Assembly (NCBI RefSeq): GCF_024112395.2 | Contig: NZ_CP078013.2 | Coordinates: 3,224,001 to 3,288,000 of the forward strand | Reading direction: 5' to 3' | DNA from: Pseudomonas pergaminensis | GTDB lineage: Bacteria > Pseudomonadota > Gammaproteobacteria > Pseudomonadales > Pseudomonadaceae | DNA length: 64,000 nt | Shown: positions 18,920 through 27,757 of the stretch, piece after piece | Numbering within the stretch: position 1 is the first letter of the stretch | How the letters are laid out: each line of letters begins with the position of its first letter | Notes under the pieces: model-generated | What the model saw: the letters and a program-made list of their open reading frames with translations, nothing else | What the model was told of the DNA's origin: nothing | The model's database searches: none | Position numbers and translations under genes: made by a program

Positions 18920-19573
18920 TTAACGCGAGTAGGTGACTTCTGCGGTCCAGTTCGACGGTTTCTGGTTGTGCAGGTCCCAGAACGCCTTTGCAATGCCAAC
19001 CGCCTCCTCGGATTCCGGTTCGACGAACGCGGCCACAGTGACCGTGGCCACATGCACGTTGTGGGTTTTGGCCGACTCGAAGAGGCCTGCCGTCAATGCA
19101 CGAATACCGGCCTTTCCCAGACTCAACGAAAGATAATCTGCATTCGGTTCGATGCCGAAGAAGCCACCCGTCAGCAGGAGTGTGCCGCTCTTGCGCGCGT
19201 ACATAAGGTTGAGGCTGACCTGCGCTGCGGCCAGTGCGCCACCGATGTTGACGTTAAGGTCGTGGTTGAAGGTGTCGAGCGGCTGCTCGGCAAGGGTTGC
19301 TTGGCGAATGATCGCGGCGTTGTAGTGCGTTTCATCGAGACCGCCAAAGCGTGCGTGCGTGTGTTCGACCAACTGTGCGATAGCCTGCGGATCTGCGGCA
19401 TCGACCTGCTCGGCGTAAGCCTCATAGCCCGCATCCTGCAGGCGCTTTACCAGTGCCTGGGTGTTGTCCAGGTTGCGCGCGCTGAGTACGACCCGGAAGC
19501 CTTCACGGGCGAAAAGTGCAGCAGTTTCATAGCCAATGCCAGGCCCGGTGCCGATGCTTAGAAAAGTCTTCAT
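18920..19573 (-). CDS. short-chain dehydrogenase/reductase family protein
   Basis: A 217-residue Rossmann-fold protein starting MKTFLSIGTGPGIGYETAALF (TGxxxGIG-type nucleotide motif). The expected catalytic tyrosine is replaced: the usual YxxxK position reads YLSLSLGKAG, where a Tyr and Lys are seven residues apart, so activity of the classical type is uncertain. It is divergent from a LysR gene 88 bases away, probably its regulator. Upstream in-frame codons lack a ribosome-binding site, so I reject the longer start at 19846. Confidence 0.85.
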   Translation of the reverse strand: MKTFLSIGTGPGIGYETAALFAREGFRVVLSARNLDNTQALVKRLQDAGYEAYAEQVDAADPQAIAQLVEHTHARFGGLDETHYNAAIIRQATLAEQPLDTFNHDLNVNIGGALAAAQVSLNLMYARKSGTLLLTGGFFGIEPNADYLSLSLGKAGIRALTAGLFESAKTHNVHVATVTVAAFVEPESEEAVGIAKAFWDLHNQKPSNWTAEVTYSR

Positions 19574-19661
19574 AACGGTTATCTCTCTATCAGGTTTGGA
19601 TGTTGCACGCAGGCTAACAGTTGCATAATTGGAGATAATCATTGGACGGTGAATAACTATC

Positions 19662-20588
19662 ATGCAAAAAATGCACGAGTTGTTGGGCCGCGTGACGCTG
19701 GATGAGTTGGCGGCGTTTGTGGCAGTGGTGGAAGCGCTCAGCTTCACTGAAGCGGCCAAAGTGATAGGGCGCGACGCTACGATTGTCTCGCGTCGGGTCG
19801 GGCAGTTGGAGGAGCGCCTTGGTATACGTTTGCTCTCCAGGACCACGCGGCGCGTGGCGCTGACCGAGGTGGGGACGCTGTATTACCAACGGGTTCGCGC
19901 ATTGCTGGATGAGTTGGACGGCGCTACCCAGGAGGCGAGTAACTTCGCCACCAGCCCTCAGGGTTTGCTCAGGGTGTCACTGCCCATCACCTTTGGCCGT
20001 CGATGGGTTGCGCCGCTGCTGCCTGCGTTTATTGCCCAGCACCCGAAAATCCGTGTGGATGCACGCTTTGCTGATCGGTTCGTGGATGTCGTGGCGGAAG
20101 GCTTCGATGTGGCGATTCGCGTCGGCGTTCTGCGCGACAGCACGCTGGTAGCCAAACAGATCGCGCCTTTTCGCAATCGGCTATATGCCGCGCCCAGCTA
20201 CATCGCGTCCCATGGCCTGCCCCAAACCCTTGAAGGGTTGGCCGAGCATGCGTGCCTGGGATTCTGCAGCCTCTCCAGCTGGCCGGATTGGGTGCTGAAA
20301 AACGGCAGCCAGCAAAAGACTTTTCGACCGACGGGGCCGCTGATATCCGACAGTTCGGAGTCGCTTTTACAGGCGGCGGTAGAAGGTGTTGGGATCATTC
20401 TCACGCCTGATTGGCTGGCTGGCGCGGCGGTGCGCGATGGCAAGCTTGTGCAAGTACTGACCCAATGGGAGGGGGCCGAAGCGGGAGGCATCTACGCCGT
20501 GATGCCTCCGGGGCGGCTGGTTCCGACGAAGACAAGGGTGTTTGTCGATCAAATTACACATGCGATTCAAGCGGGTTGGGAACAGTAA
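19662..20588 (+). CDS. LysR family transcriptional regulator
   Basis: A 308-residue LysR-type regulator. The winged helix (FTEAAKVIGRDATIVSRRVGQLEERLG) is at about residues 29-55, followed by an effector domain with FDVAIRVGVLRDSTLVAK. It is divergent from the SDR gene, its probable target. It could also influence the glyoxalase-fold gene 165 bases downstream, but no shared site was found. Confidence 0.93.
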   Translation: MQKMHELLGRVTLDELAAFVAVVEALSFTEAAKVIGRDATIVSRRVGQLEERLGIRLLSRTTRRVALTEVGTLYYQRVRALLDELDGATQEASNFATSPQGLLRVSLPITFGRRWVAPLLPAFIAQHPKIRVDARFADRFVDVVAEGFDVAIRVGVLRDSTLVAKQIAPFRNRLYAAPSYIASHGLPQTLEGLAEHACLGFCSLSSWPDWVLKNGSQQKTFRPTGPLISDSSESLLQAAVEGVGIILTPDWLAGAAVRDGKLVQVLTQWEGAEAGGIYAVMPPGRLVPTKTRVFVDQITHAIQAGWEQ

Positions 20589-20722
20589 GCAGAGATTGCC
20601 AATTAACAAAATAAAATTGTGTTTGTGAAAAATTTATATTGATTTTTTTTAAGGTGGAGCGGCCTTAGCATAAATCCACCTTCAAAAAGCCGCCGGGCAG
20701 CGACCACGGTGTCCGGCACCAC

Positions 20723-20741
20723 AAACCAATAAAAAGTTGTT
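20723..20741 (+). repeat. 19-base element, copy 1 (second copy at 22611-22629)
   Basis: AAACCAATAAAAAGTTGTT here and AAACCAATAAGAAGTTATT at 22611-22629 differ at two of 19 positions. One copy precedes the VOC gene, the other the gamma-glutamyltransferase gene. Shared post-transcriptional or transcriptional control is possible, but AT-rich chance similarity is not excluded. Confidence 0.35.
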
Positions 20742-20753
20742 ATCGGAGTCCTG

Positions 20754-21179
20754 ATGAGTCTTTCTCCTTTCCACCTCGCAATCCCTGTGTATGACTTGGC
20801 CGCCACACGTCACTTCTACGGTGAGGTGTTCGGTCTTTCCGAAGGTCGCTCCAGCAACCAGTGGGTCGACTTCGATTTCTACGGCCATCAGTTGGTCATC
20901 CATGAGCACCCAAAAACTGCTTCGCAGGAAAGCGTGCACAGCAACCCCGTAGACGGCCACGACGTGCCGGTTCCGCACTTCGGCATCATCCTGGAGTGGG
21001 CGCAATGGGAGGCCCTGGCCGAACGTTTGAAAGCGCGTGAGACCCAGTTTGTGATCGAACCCTACATCCGCTTCCAGGGCCAGGTCGGCGAACAGGCCAC
21101 CATGTTCCTGTTCGACCCGTGCGGCAATGCGTTGGAGTTCAAGGCGTTCAAGGATATGAGCCAGCTCTTCGCTAAATAA
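20754..21179 (+). CDS. VOC (glyoxalase-fold) family protein
   Basis: A 141-residue protein of two beta-alpha-beta-beta-beta modules. Candidate metal ligands are the histidine in PFHLAIPV near residue 7, the histidine in [10 protein letters not shown] near 77, and the glutamate in GNALEFKAF near 128. VOC proteins include glyoxalases, dioxygenases and fosfomycin-type transferases, and the substrate cannot be named. A 19-base element similar to one upstream of the gamma-glutamyltransferase gene lies just before its ribosome-binding site (TCGGAG). Confidence 0.88.
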   Translation: MSLSPFHLAIPVYDLAATRHFYGEVFGLSEGRSSNQWVDFDFYGHQLVIHEHPKTASQESVHSNPVDGHDVPVPHFGIILEWAQWEALAERLKARETQFVIEPYIRFQGQVGEQATMFLFDPCGNALEFKAFKDMSQLFAK

Positions 21180-21185
21180 TAAAAA

Positions 21186-21213
21186 CCTGGCGCACATCAA
21201 AGAGTGCGCCAGG
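21186..21213 (+). terminator. terminator of the VOC gene
   Basis: Perfect 10-bp stem CCTGGCGCAC / GTGCGCCAGG with an 8-base loop, starting 7 bases after the stop codon and preceded by A5. Two further hairpins follow before the symporter: 7-bp arms ATGAGCT/AGCTCAT at 21223-21239, and ACTGCTT/AAGCAGT at 21250-21264. Confidence 0.65.
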
Positions 21214-21291
21214 AACACATAAATGAGCTGGAAGCTCATGAATCTAGCTACTGCTTAAAGCAGTCCTTTCATTCCAACAAAAAGGCTAGAC

Positions 21292-22551
21292 ATGAAACGT
21301 ATCCCCTTAGTTTGGCAAATCGTTGCCGGGCTGTTGCTTGGCGTGCTCGTGGGTTGGTATTTCAATACCCACCCGGAAAATCAAGTATGGGTAAGTACCG
21401 AAATCCTTAAACCGCTCGGGGATATCTTCATCAAGATGATGAAGATGGTCGTCGTGCCAATTGTTTTCTGCTGCATGATCCTTGGCATTGCCGGGGGCGG
21501 TGATAACAAATCGTTTGGGCGCATGGGCGCAAAGTCGTTGATCTACTTCTTTGCAATCACCAGCCTCGCCATCGTGCTTGGCTTGTGCTTCGCCAACCTG
21601 TTCGAGCCGGGCAAAGGCACCGAAATCGCAGGGATCGCCCACAACGCGGCAGCCGTGCACATGGAACCGTCGAAAGGCGCGCTGATCATCCTGCAAAACA
21701 TCGTGCCCGATAACGTGATTGTCGCGATGTCGGAAGCCAAGTTGTTGTCGGTGCTGTTCTTTGCCGTGCTGCTGGGTATGGCGTTGAACACCTTGCCTAA
21801 AGAGAAAAGCGCACCGGTTATTGCGGTGGTGCAGGGCTTCTCCGATGCAATGTTCAAAGTTGTGTCGTTTGTCATGGCCTACGCACCGATCGGTGTATTC
21901 GGCATGATCGGCGCCACTGTAGCGACCTTCGGATTTGCGTCGTTGCTGCCGCTGCTCATGTTGATCGGTGTGGTGTACCTGGCGCTGATTACCTTTGCGC
22001 TAGTGATGCTCGGCGGCATCTGCTACCTGATCGGCGAAAACGTCTTCAAGTTGATCAAGTACTTCCGTGATGAGCTGATTCTGGCCTTCTCCAGTGCGGC
22101 GTCTGCGGCCGTCATGCCGCAGTTGATGACCAAGCTGGAAGCCTACGGCGTACCTCGGCGAATCGTCAGCTTCGTGGTGCCGGTGGGTTATGCGTTCAAC
22201 CTGGACGGTGCTTCGATCTTCCTCGGTGTGGCGACGATCTTTATTGCCCAACTCTATGGCATCGACCTGTCACTGACTCAGCAAATTTTGCTGGTGGTCA
22301 CGATGGTGCTGACGTCCAAGGGCGCTGCGGGTGTACCTGGGTTCGCCATCATCATCCTGTCGGCCACCTTGGCTTCTGCGGGGCTGCCGCTGGAAGGGGT
22401 CGCGTTGATTGCCGGGATCTTCCGGATCATCGACAGCGGCACCACCACCTTGAACGTGCTGGGTAATGCAATTGCACCTCTGGTTATCGCCAAGTGGGAG
22501 AAAGCCCCACTGGAGCGAAAAAGCTCAGTAGGGGTCGAGCAGAACGCTTAA
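21292..22551 (+). CDS. dicarboxylate/amino acid:cation symporter (DAACS)
   Basis: A 419-residue inner-membrane symporter of the GltP/DctA family. It has eight predicted transmembrane helices, the serine-rich hairpin signature AFSSAASAAVMPQ near residue 267-279, and the DGASIF and GIFRIIDSGTTTLNVLGNA motifs of the transport core. It imports C4-dicarboxylates or glutamate/aspartate with protons or sodium. It lies directly upstream of gamma-glutamyltransferase, an enzyme that releases glutamate in the periplasm, so glutamate uptake is the favoured role. Confidence 0.94.
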   Translation: MKRIPLVWQIVAGLLLGVLVGWYFNTHPENQVWVSTEILKPLGDIFIKMMKMVVVPIVFCCMILGIAGGGDNKSFGRMGAKSLIYFFAITSLAIVLGLCFANLFEPGKGTEIAGIAHNAAAVHMEPSKGALIILQNIVPDNVIVAMSEAKLLSVLFFAVLLGMALNTLPKEKSAPVIAVVQGFSDAMFKVVSFVMAYAPIGVFGMIGATVATFGFASLLPLLMLIGVVYLALITFALVMLGGICYLIGENVFKLIKYFRDELILAFSSAASAAVMPQLMTKLEAYGVPRRIVSFVVPVGYAFNLDGASIFLGVATIFIAQLYGIDLSLTQQILLVVTMVLTSKGAAGVPGFAIIILSATLASAGLPLEGVALIAGIFRIIDSGTTTLNVLGNAIAPLVIAKWEKAPLERKSSVGVEQNA

Positions 22552-22563
22552 TCAGCGACACAC

Positions 22564-22603
22564 AAGAGCCTTCCACGTTAGCCGCGTCGAGGGCTCTTTT
22601 TTT
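22564..22603 (+). terminator. rho-independent terminator of the symporter gene
   Basis: Stem AAGAGCC / GGCTCTT followed by a T-run (22597-22603), 13 bases after the stop codon. A classic intrinsic terminator. Confidence 0.85.
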
Positions 22604-22734
22604 GGCTGAAAAACCAATAAGAAGTTATTGCGTATTCATTCTTTTAAGGCGCCGGGGTGCTCGGTTCAGATAAAGAATCGCGCCCTGTTAGTTGCCACTG
22701 TGCTGCCATTATTTATAAAAAAAACAGGTGGTCT

Positions 22735-24465
22735 ATGTGCAAGAAATCAGTGTTCTATCGGACGCGTTGCTGCGTCGCACTAGGGATGGTGTTGCTATTT
22801 ATGGGAACTTATCAACTGGCGGTCGCCAGCCCACGCACCGCGTTGACGCATTCTGCCGTGGCCGTACCTGACCAATTGGCTGCGGACACCGCCAACGAAA
22901 TTTTTGCCAAAGGCGGGAATGCCGTAGATGCGGCCGTCGCCGTTGCCTTTTCGCTGGCCGTGACGTACCCCGAAGCCGGGAATATCGGCGGCGGCGGTTT
23001 CATGACCGTCTACTTCAAGGGCAAACCCTACTTTCTCGATTACCGCGAGCGTGCGCCGCTGAAAGCGACGCGAGACATGTTCGTCGACAGCTCGGGTAAA
23101 AAAGTGATTGCTGCCGACCAACCGCAAGGCAGTGTGATCGGCCACCGGTCGGTGGGCGTGCCGGGAACGGTCGCCGGACTGTGGGAGGCTCACAAGCGCT
23201 TTGGCAAGCTCAAATGGGCGCAGCTGATCGAGCCGGCCATTGGCTATTCGCACCATGGCTTCGTCGTCGATGACGCACTGGCCAGTATTGCTGCAAGCGA
23301 AAACGCTAAACGCTTCGCCGGTAAAACCAACTTCGCTGAACATTTCGGCAAACTGCAGGCCGGTACCACCTTCAAGCAGCCCGAACTTGAGGCGGTTCTC
23401 AAGCGCATCGCCGCGCAGGGACCGAAAGGCTTTTACGCCGGTAAAACCGCTGCGTTGATCGTGACCGATATGAGTGCCAATGGCGGCCTGATCAGCGCGC
23501 AGGATCTCGCCGACTACAGAGCCGTTTGGCGAGAGCCCATACAGGCCAATTGGAATGGCTTTCAAATCGTCACCGCTCCACCACCCAGCTCCGGCGGGGT
23601 CGCGCTGGTGCAACTGTTGAAGATGAAAGAGATGCGCCGCGATGATTTCAAGGGCGTGCCGCTCAATTCCGCGCGCTATATGCACCTGGTGGCGGAGATC
23701 GAAAAGCGGGTGTTTGCCGATCGGGCGCAGTACCTGGGTGATCCGGATTTTTACACCGTGCCGGTGCATGAATTGATCGATGAACACTACCTGGCTGGCC
23801 GGGCGTCGCAGGTCAATTTGTCGGTCCCTTCGGACACCAATAAGGTCGTCGCCGGTCTGAATATCGAATCGCCGGAAAAACCCCAGACGACGCACTTCTC
23901 AATCGTCGATAAATGGGGCAATGCCGTTTCCAACACGTACACGCTCAATGGCTTTTTCGGCTCCGGCGTCGTCGCGGAAAAAACCGGCATTTTGCTCAAT
24001 GATGAGATGGATGACTTTTCAGCGCTGGCAGGGGTGCCCAATCAGATGGGCGTCGTCGGCACCGACACCAATGCCATTGAACCTGGAAAGCGGCCATTGT
24101 CCTCGATGACTCCAACGATTTTCCTGAAGGACGGCAAGGTCGCCCTGGTCATTGGTACACCGGGCGGCTCGCGGATTTTCACGTCCATCTTCCAAGTCGT
24201 CAGTAACGTATATGACTTCCACATGGGGCTGAAAGACGCGGTGGGTGCCATGCGTTTTCACCACCAACTGCTGCCTGCCAATACGATCTTCTGGGAACCC
24301 TATGCGCCGATTTCCGGGCAACTGGCACCGGATGTTGAGGCCGCAGGGTATAACCTCGCAAACCAGGGCTTCAATGGTGATATCCAGGCGATCAAGGTGG
24401 AACACGGCGTACCTGAACCCGTGTCCGATCCCAGGGGGAGGGGCGTGACCTCGATTGCTAAATAG
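22735..24465 (+). CDS. ggt: periplasmic gamma-glutamyltransferase
   Basis: A 576-residue N-terminal nucleophile hydrolase. It cleaves glutathione and other gamma-glutamyl compounds, transferring glutamate to water or amines. A signal peptide (CCVALGMVLLFMGTYQLAVAS) covers about residues 12-33. Autoprocessing would occur before T385 in TTHFS to give the small subunit. The GG pair in GTPGGSRIF and the PSSGG-type loop in the large subunit fit the family. I chose the ATG at 22735, which precedes MCKKSVF and follows AGGTGG, rather than an upstream start that lacks one. The product glutamate could be taken up by the neighbouring symporter. Confidence 0.95.
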   Translation: MCKKSVFYRTRCCVALGMVLLFMGTYQLAVASPRTALTHSAVAVPDQLAADTANEIFAKGGNAVDAAVAVAFSLAVTYPEAGNIGGGGFMTVYFKGKPYFLDYRERAPLKATRDMFVDSSGKKVIAADQPQGSVIGHRSVGVPGTVAGLWEAHKRFGKLKWAQLIEPAIGYSHHGFVVDDALASIAASENAKRFAGKTNFAEHFGKLQAGTTFKQPELEAVLKRIAAQGPKGFYAGKTAALIVTDMSANGGLISAQDLADYRAVWREPIQANWNGFQIVTAPPPSSGGVALVQLLKMKEMRRDDFKGVPLNSARYMHLVAEIEKRVFADRAQYLGDPDFYTVPVHELIDEHYLAGRASQVNLSVPSDTNKVVAGLNIESPEKPQTTHFSIVDKWGNAVSNTYTLNGFFGSGVVAEKTGILLNDEMDDFSALAGVPNQMGVVGTDTNAIEPGKRPLSSMTPTIFLKDGKVALVIGTPGGSRIFTSIFQVVSNVYDFHMGLKDAVGAMRFHHQLLPANTIFWEPYAPISGQLAPDVEAAGYNLANQGFNGDIQAIKVEHGVPEPVSDPRGRGVTSIAK

Positions 24466-24471
24466 CGAAGC

Positions 24472-24494
24472 AAGGGGCGCGCTATACGCCCCTT
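24472..24494 (+). terminator. terminator of ggt
   Basis: Perfect 8-bp stem AAGGGGCG / CGCCCCTT with a 7-base loop, 7 bases after the stop codon. Confidence 0.7.
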
Positions 24495-24617
24495 AAAAGT
24501 ACGCTTATCACACATCAGCGTTCATCGATCGTCTCTGCTGCTACTTGGCTGAGGGCATGGTCGTGCCTGCAAAGCTGCCTTTTTGTAGCTGTAGGTTGCG
24601 TAGTTCACATACAATCA

Positions 24618-24628
24618 GACAATCTCAG
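24618..24628. promoter_or_regulatory. degenerate GntR operator upstream of the GntR gene
   Basis: GACAATCTCAG matches the left part (GACAATCT) of the dyad found at 25465, 28435 and 28464, but the right arm is lost. It would allow weak autoregulation of the GntR gene that starts at 24729. Confidence 0.35.
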
Positions 24629-24728
24629 GTTCCGGGAGCAGCGAGTTTCGACACCCGATGTCGCCGAGCTCGCCTGCTGACCCGTGAGCAGCCCTGAGAA
24701 AGAAGATTCGTATGAGGAGAGTGCGTCG

Positions 24729-25451
24729 ATGAGTGAATCAAGCCTTCAAGTGCCCAAGCGTGGCGCGACCCTGCGTTTGTTGGTGGAAGACAAGATTCGG
24801 GAAGCTATCTCCACCGGAGTTTTGCGCCCTGGGCAGCGCTTGGTCGAACGTGAACTGTGTGAGATGACAGGGGTGGGGCGTACCTCCATTCGCGAGGCAC
24901 TGCGCCAACTCGAGGCGGAAGGCTTGATTACCTGCAACCCTCACAAAGGGCCGTCGGTAAATAAAATCTCCCTGGATGAAACGCGTCAGCTCTATGCCGT
25001 GCGCGGTCTGCTGGAGAGTTTTTCCGGCCAAGAATTCGCCTTGCTCGGTACAGATGCGCAGATCCGACGACTGGAGGAAGCCGCTGCGATGTTCGAGTTT
25101 CGCGCCCAACAGTACTGGCAATATCCTGATCGCGACCTGGATAGCACACGCGTTGCACGTGATGCCCTGATCGAAGCGAAGACCCAGTTCTACGTGTGCT
25201 TGATGGAAGGCAGTAACAACGTCTTTATCGTGCAGATGCTGACGACCCTGCACAACCGCATCACGCTGTTGCGGGCGATGTCCATGACTCAACCGGGTAG
25301 GCTCCAGCACTCGGTTGAGGAGATCAAAGAGATTGTGGCGGCGATCAAAGCCAGAGACGGCGCCAGGGCGGGGGAGGCCTGTCGCAAGCATATCCAGCTT
25401 TCGGCCAATGTTGCTATCAGCTATCTGGAGAGTGTCGAGGAGGAAGCATAA
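24729..25451 (+). CDS. GntR/FCD family transcriptional regulator
   Basis: A 240-residue FadR-subfamily regulator. The N-terminal winged helix (RLVERELCEMTGVGRTSIREALRQLE, about residues 37-62) is joined to an all-helical FCD ligand domain. The ATG at 24729 has AGGAGA 8 bases upstream, so I prefer it to an in-frame start at 24684. The dyad GACAGATTGTC recurs at promoters on both sides of the island it heads (25632-31398), marking this protein as the local repressor. FCD regulators usually bind small carboxylic acids. Confidence 0.92.
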   Translation: MSESSLQVPKRGATLRLLVEDKIREAISTGVLRPGQRLVERELCEMTGVGRTSIREALRQLEAEGLITCNPHKGPSVNKISLDETRQLYAVRGLLESFSGQEFALLGTDAQIRRLEEAAAMFEFRAQQYWQYPDRDLDSTRVARDALIEAKTQFYVCLMEGSNNVFIVQMLTTLHNRITLLRAMSMTQPGRLQHSVEEIKEIVAAIKARDGARAGEACRKHIQLSANVAISYLESVEEEA

Positions 25452-25462
25452 CTTTGTCCGAT

Positions 25463-25491
25463 TGACAGATTGTCTGCAAATCTAGATATTC
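25463..25491 (+). promoter_or_regulatory. promoter with GntR operator, hydrolase gene
   Basis: TTGACA (-35) at 25463-25468 overlaps the operator dyad GACAGATTGTC at 25465-25475. A -10-like GATATT follows at 25486-25491 with a 17-base spacer. The promoter lies 140 bases before the SCP2-like/hydrolase gene. Confidence 0.6.
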
Positions 25492-25631
25492 ATCACGGCG
25501 TGGTGTCGCCTTTATCCTGTCGCCTGGCAGTTGATAAATGCGCACCGGTTTGCACTCTATGCAGCCCACTTTGGGCGGTAGGACACTGACGTGATGACGC
25601 GGCACTGCAACAGTGACGCAGGAGAAAAATA

Positions 25632-26870
25632 ATGACTTTCATCAGTTTGAATGAGCGGCTGGTTGACGCTTACCCGGACCCCGAGTTGCGTCGACTTGCG
25701 CCCGGGTTATCGGTGGCTGTCGAGTTCAGAGTGGGCGGGCAATCCATTGGTCTGAGTGTTGTCGACGGGCGACTATTCAAAGGCTTTACAGGTGAGCCAA
25801 CAATCCGCATCGAGGCCGATGAACCTGAGTGGGCGAGCGTGTTGTCTACTCCGCCGGCTGCCACTTACCACAGCTTTACAGCGCTGCAGATTGCCAACCC
25901 GGCATTTGAGGTGAGCGGCGATGCACAACTGATTGCCCAGGCGCGACCGTTTCTCGAGCGTTTGTTCGAGCTGGTCACCCTGACCCCTGCTACCCCGGCC
26001 GGCGCCGTCGAGCGGTCCCTTTCCCAGATTCAAGGCCGGTATGCCGAGGTACACGCGGCGGGGCAGGCTTACGAGATGTATTACGAAGTGGCCGGGGAGG
26101 GCGTCCCCTTGCTGTTCCTGCACACTGCAGGTGCTGATGGGCGGCAGTATTTCGCGCAGATGGCGGACGTCCAGATGGCGCAGCAATTTCGTATGTATGC
26201 GATTGATTTGCCGTTCCATGGTAAGTCGATGCCACCGCGAACGTGGGATGGGGCACCGTACCTGCTGACCAGCGAACGTTATCAACAATGGTGCACGGCC
26301 TTTATTGAACAGGTGATCGGCACGCCGGCTATCGTGGTCGGTGGCTCCATGGGCGCGGCAATGTCCCTGGTGTTGGCGGCCGAACACCCGGAGCAACTGA
26401 TCGGTGTGGTGGCGTTGGAGCCGCCCTTTCAGTCGCGCGGCCGTCGCAACCCTTACCAGAATCATGTGCAGGTTCACGGTGGGCTGCACAATGGCGCGTA
26501 TGTGCGAGGCTTGATGAGCCCGACCAGCCCTGTCGAGGATCGGCGCCGTGCCAGCTGGATTTACTCCCAGGGCGGGCCAGGTGTCTACCCCGGTGACTTG
26601 GCGTTCTACAGCGACGAGTTCGACGGGGCCGTGACCGCGCCGCGGATCGATGCTGGTCGTACACCGGTGGCGCTGCTTTCGGGCACTTATGATTACTCGG
26701 CGACGCCGGCGGACGGTGCCAAACTGGCTGAGTTGATACCGGGTTCGTTACACCTGGTGATGGATGGGCTGGGGCATTTCCCGATGACTGAACATCCGGA
26801 TCATTTTCGGTCTTATCTGATCCAGGGGCTAGCCCATGTTGCACAGCAAAAAGGGCTGAAAAACGCCTGA
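25632..26870 (+). CDS. alpha/beta hydrolase with N-terminal SCP2-like domain
   Basis: A 412-residue protein in two parts. Residues about 15-115 look like a sterol-carrier-protein-2-type hydrophobic-ligand domain (IRIEADEPEWASVL ... FEVSGDAQLIAQARPF). Residues about 135-405 are an alpha/beta hydrolase with the nucleophile serine in GGSMGAAM near residue 237-244, and the histidine in GLGHFPMTEHP near 378-388. A carbon-carbon or ester bond hydrolase acting on a hydrophobic substrate is likely. It is the first gene after the GntR regulator, and its promoter carries the GntR dyad. Confidence 0.8.
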   Translation: MTFISLNERLVDAYPDPELRRLAPGLSVAVEFRVGGQSIGLSVVDGRLFKGFTGEPTIRIEADEPEWASVLSTPPAATYHSFTALQIANPAFEVSGDAQLIAQARPFLERLFELVTLTPATPAGAVERSLSQIQGRYAEVHAAGQAYEMYYEVAGEGVPLLFLHTAGADGRQYFAQMADVQMAQQFRMYAIDLPFHGKSMPPRTWDGAPYLLTSERYQQWCTAFIEQVIGTPAIVVGGSMGAAMSLVLAAEHPEQLIGVVALEPPFQSRGRRNPYQNHVQVHGGLHNGAYVRGLMSPTSPVEDRRRASWIYSQGGPGVYPGDLAFYSDEFDGAVTAPRIDAGRTPVALLSGTYDYSATPADGAKLAELIPGSLHLVMDGLGHFPMTEHPDHFRSYLIQGLAHVAQQKGLKNA

Positions 26871-26882
26871 TTAAGCGTGAAC

Positions 26883-26920
26883 AAGCCGTCGGTCGTACCT
26901 TTCGTGTGGCCGGCGGCTTT
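26883..26920 (+). terminator. terminator of the hydrolase gene
   Basis: Stem of about 10 bp with one mismatch (AAGCCGTCGG / CCGGCGGCTT) followed by a short T-rich stretch, just after the hydrolase stop. Confidence 0.55.
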
Positions 26921-26935
26921 GGTTTATTCGTGTGC

Positions 26936-26960
26936 AAAAAAAGCCCGGCATTCACCGGGC
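26936..26960 (-). terminator. rho-independent terminator of the gst-SDR operon
   Basis: Read on the minus strand, stem GCCCGG / CCGGGC with a 6-base loop is followed by seven T. It lies 19 bases beyond the SDR stop. Confidence 0.85.
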
Positions 26961-26978
26961 AAAGGTCACAGGTATAGG

Positions 26979-27740
26979 TCAGTCAACCAGGTGGTTGCCG
27001 ATCGAAGAGCCGCCATCCACGGTCAGGATGCTGCCGGTCGCAAAACGTGAGCGGTCGGAGGCGAGAAACAGGAAGGCTTCGGCGATTTCCTGCGGTTTAC
27101 CCATTCGATTCAATACGGCGCGTGCATCGAAAGCTGCACGCAGCGCCTGCGGATTATCTGACTGGGCGAAAATCCGGTCGAAGTAGGGGCTGTCGATGGT
27201 GCCCGGCGCGACGGCGTTCACGCGAATGCCATCGGCCGCATGGTCCAGTGCCATCGCACGTGTGAGCGCGGACACGCCGCCCTTGGAGGCAACATAAGCA
27301 GTACGGTTGGCAATGGCGCTGGTGGCCGTATAAGACGTGGTATTGATGATGGAACCGGACTTTTGCGCAGCCATCACGGGCACGACATGCTTGGCGCACA
27401 GAAACATGCCTTTGAGGTTGACCGACATCAGGCGGTCCCAATCCTCTTCTTCAATGGTGACCACGTTGCCGGTCATGCCGAAGCCGGCATTGTTGACCAA
27501 TACATCGATACGGCTAAAACGCTCTAACACCGTTTCCACCATCGATTCTACGTCAGCATTAACCGCCACATTGCAAGCGACGGCAAAGGCACCGATCTCC
27601 TCTGCGGTAGCGCGCGCGGCTTCAATGTTCACATCGGCGACAATCACCGAGGCACCGTTTTCTGCGAACAAAGTGGCAACCGCTTTACCAATGCCGCTGG
27701 CGGCGCCCGTGACGATGCAGACCTTATTGTTTAATTCCAT
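26979..27740 (-). CDS. short-chain dehydrogenase/reductase
   Basis: A 253-residue classical SDR. The nucleotide motif is TGAASGIG at about 11-18, NNAG is near 86-89, and the catalytic YVASK follows the SYTATSAIANRT segment (about 151-155). It oxidises or reduces a hydroxyl/keto group with NAD(P). The ATG at 27740 lies 9 bases after AGAGAG, so two longer starts are rejected. It is the second gene of the minus-strand GntR-controlled unit, 17 bases after the GST-like gene. Confidence 0.92.
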   Translation of the reverse strand: MELNNKVCIVTGAASGIGKAVATLFAENGASVIVADVNIEAARATAEEIGAFAVACNVAVNADVESMVETVLERFSRIDVLVNNAGFGMTGNVVTIEEEDWDRLMSVNLKGMFLCAKHVVPVMAAQKSGSIINTTSYTATSAIANRTAYVASKGGVSALTRAMALDHAADGIRVNAVAPGTIDSPYFDRIFAQSDNPQALRAAFDARAVLNRMGKPQEIAEAFLFLASDRSRFATGSILTVDGGSSIGNHLVD

Positions 27741-27757
27741 AGCGCTCATCTCTCTGT

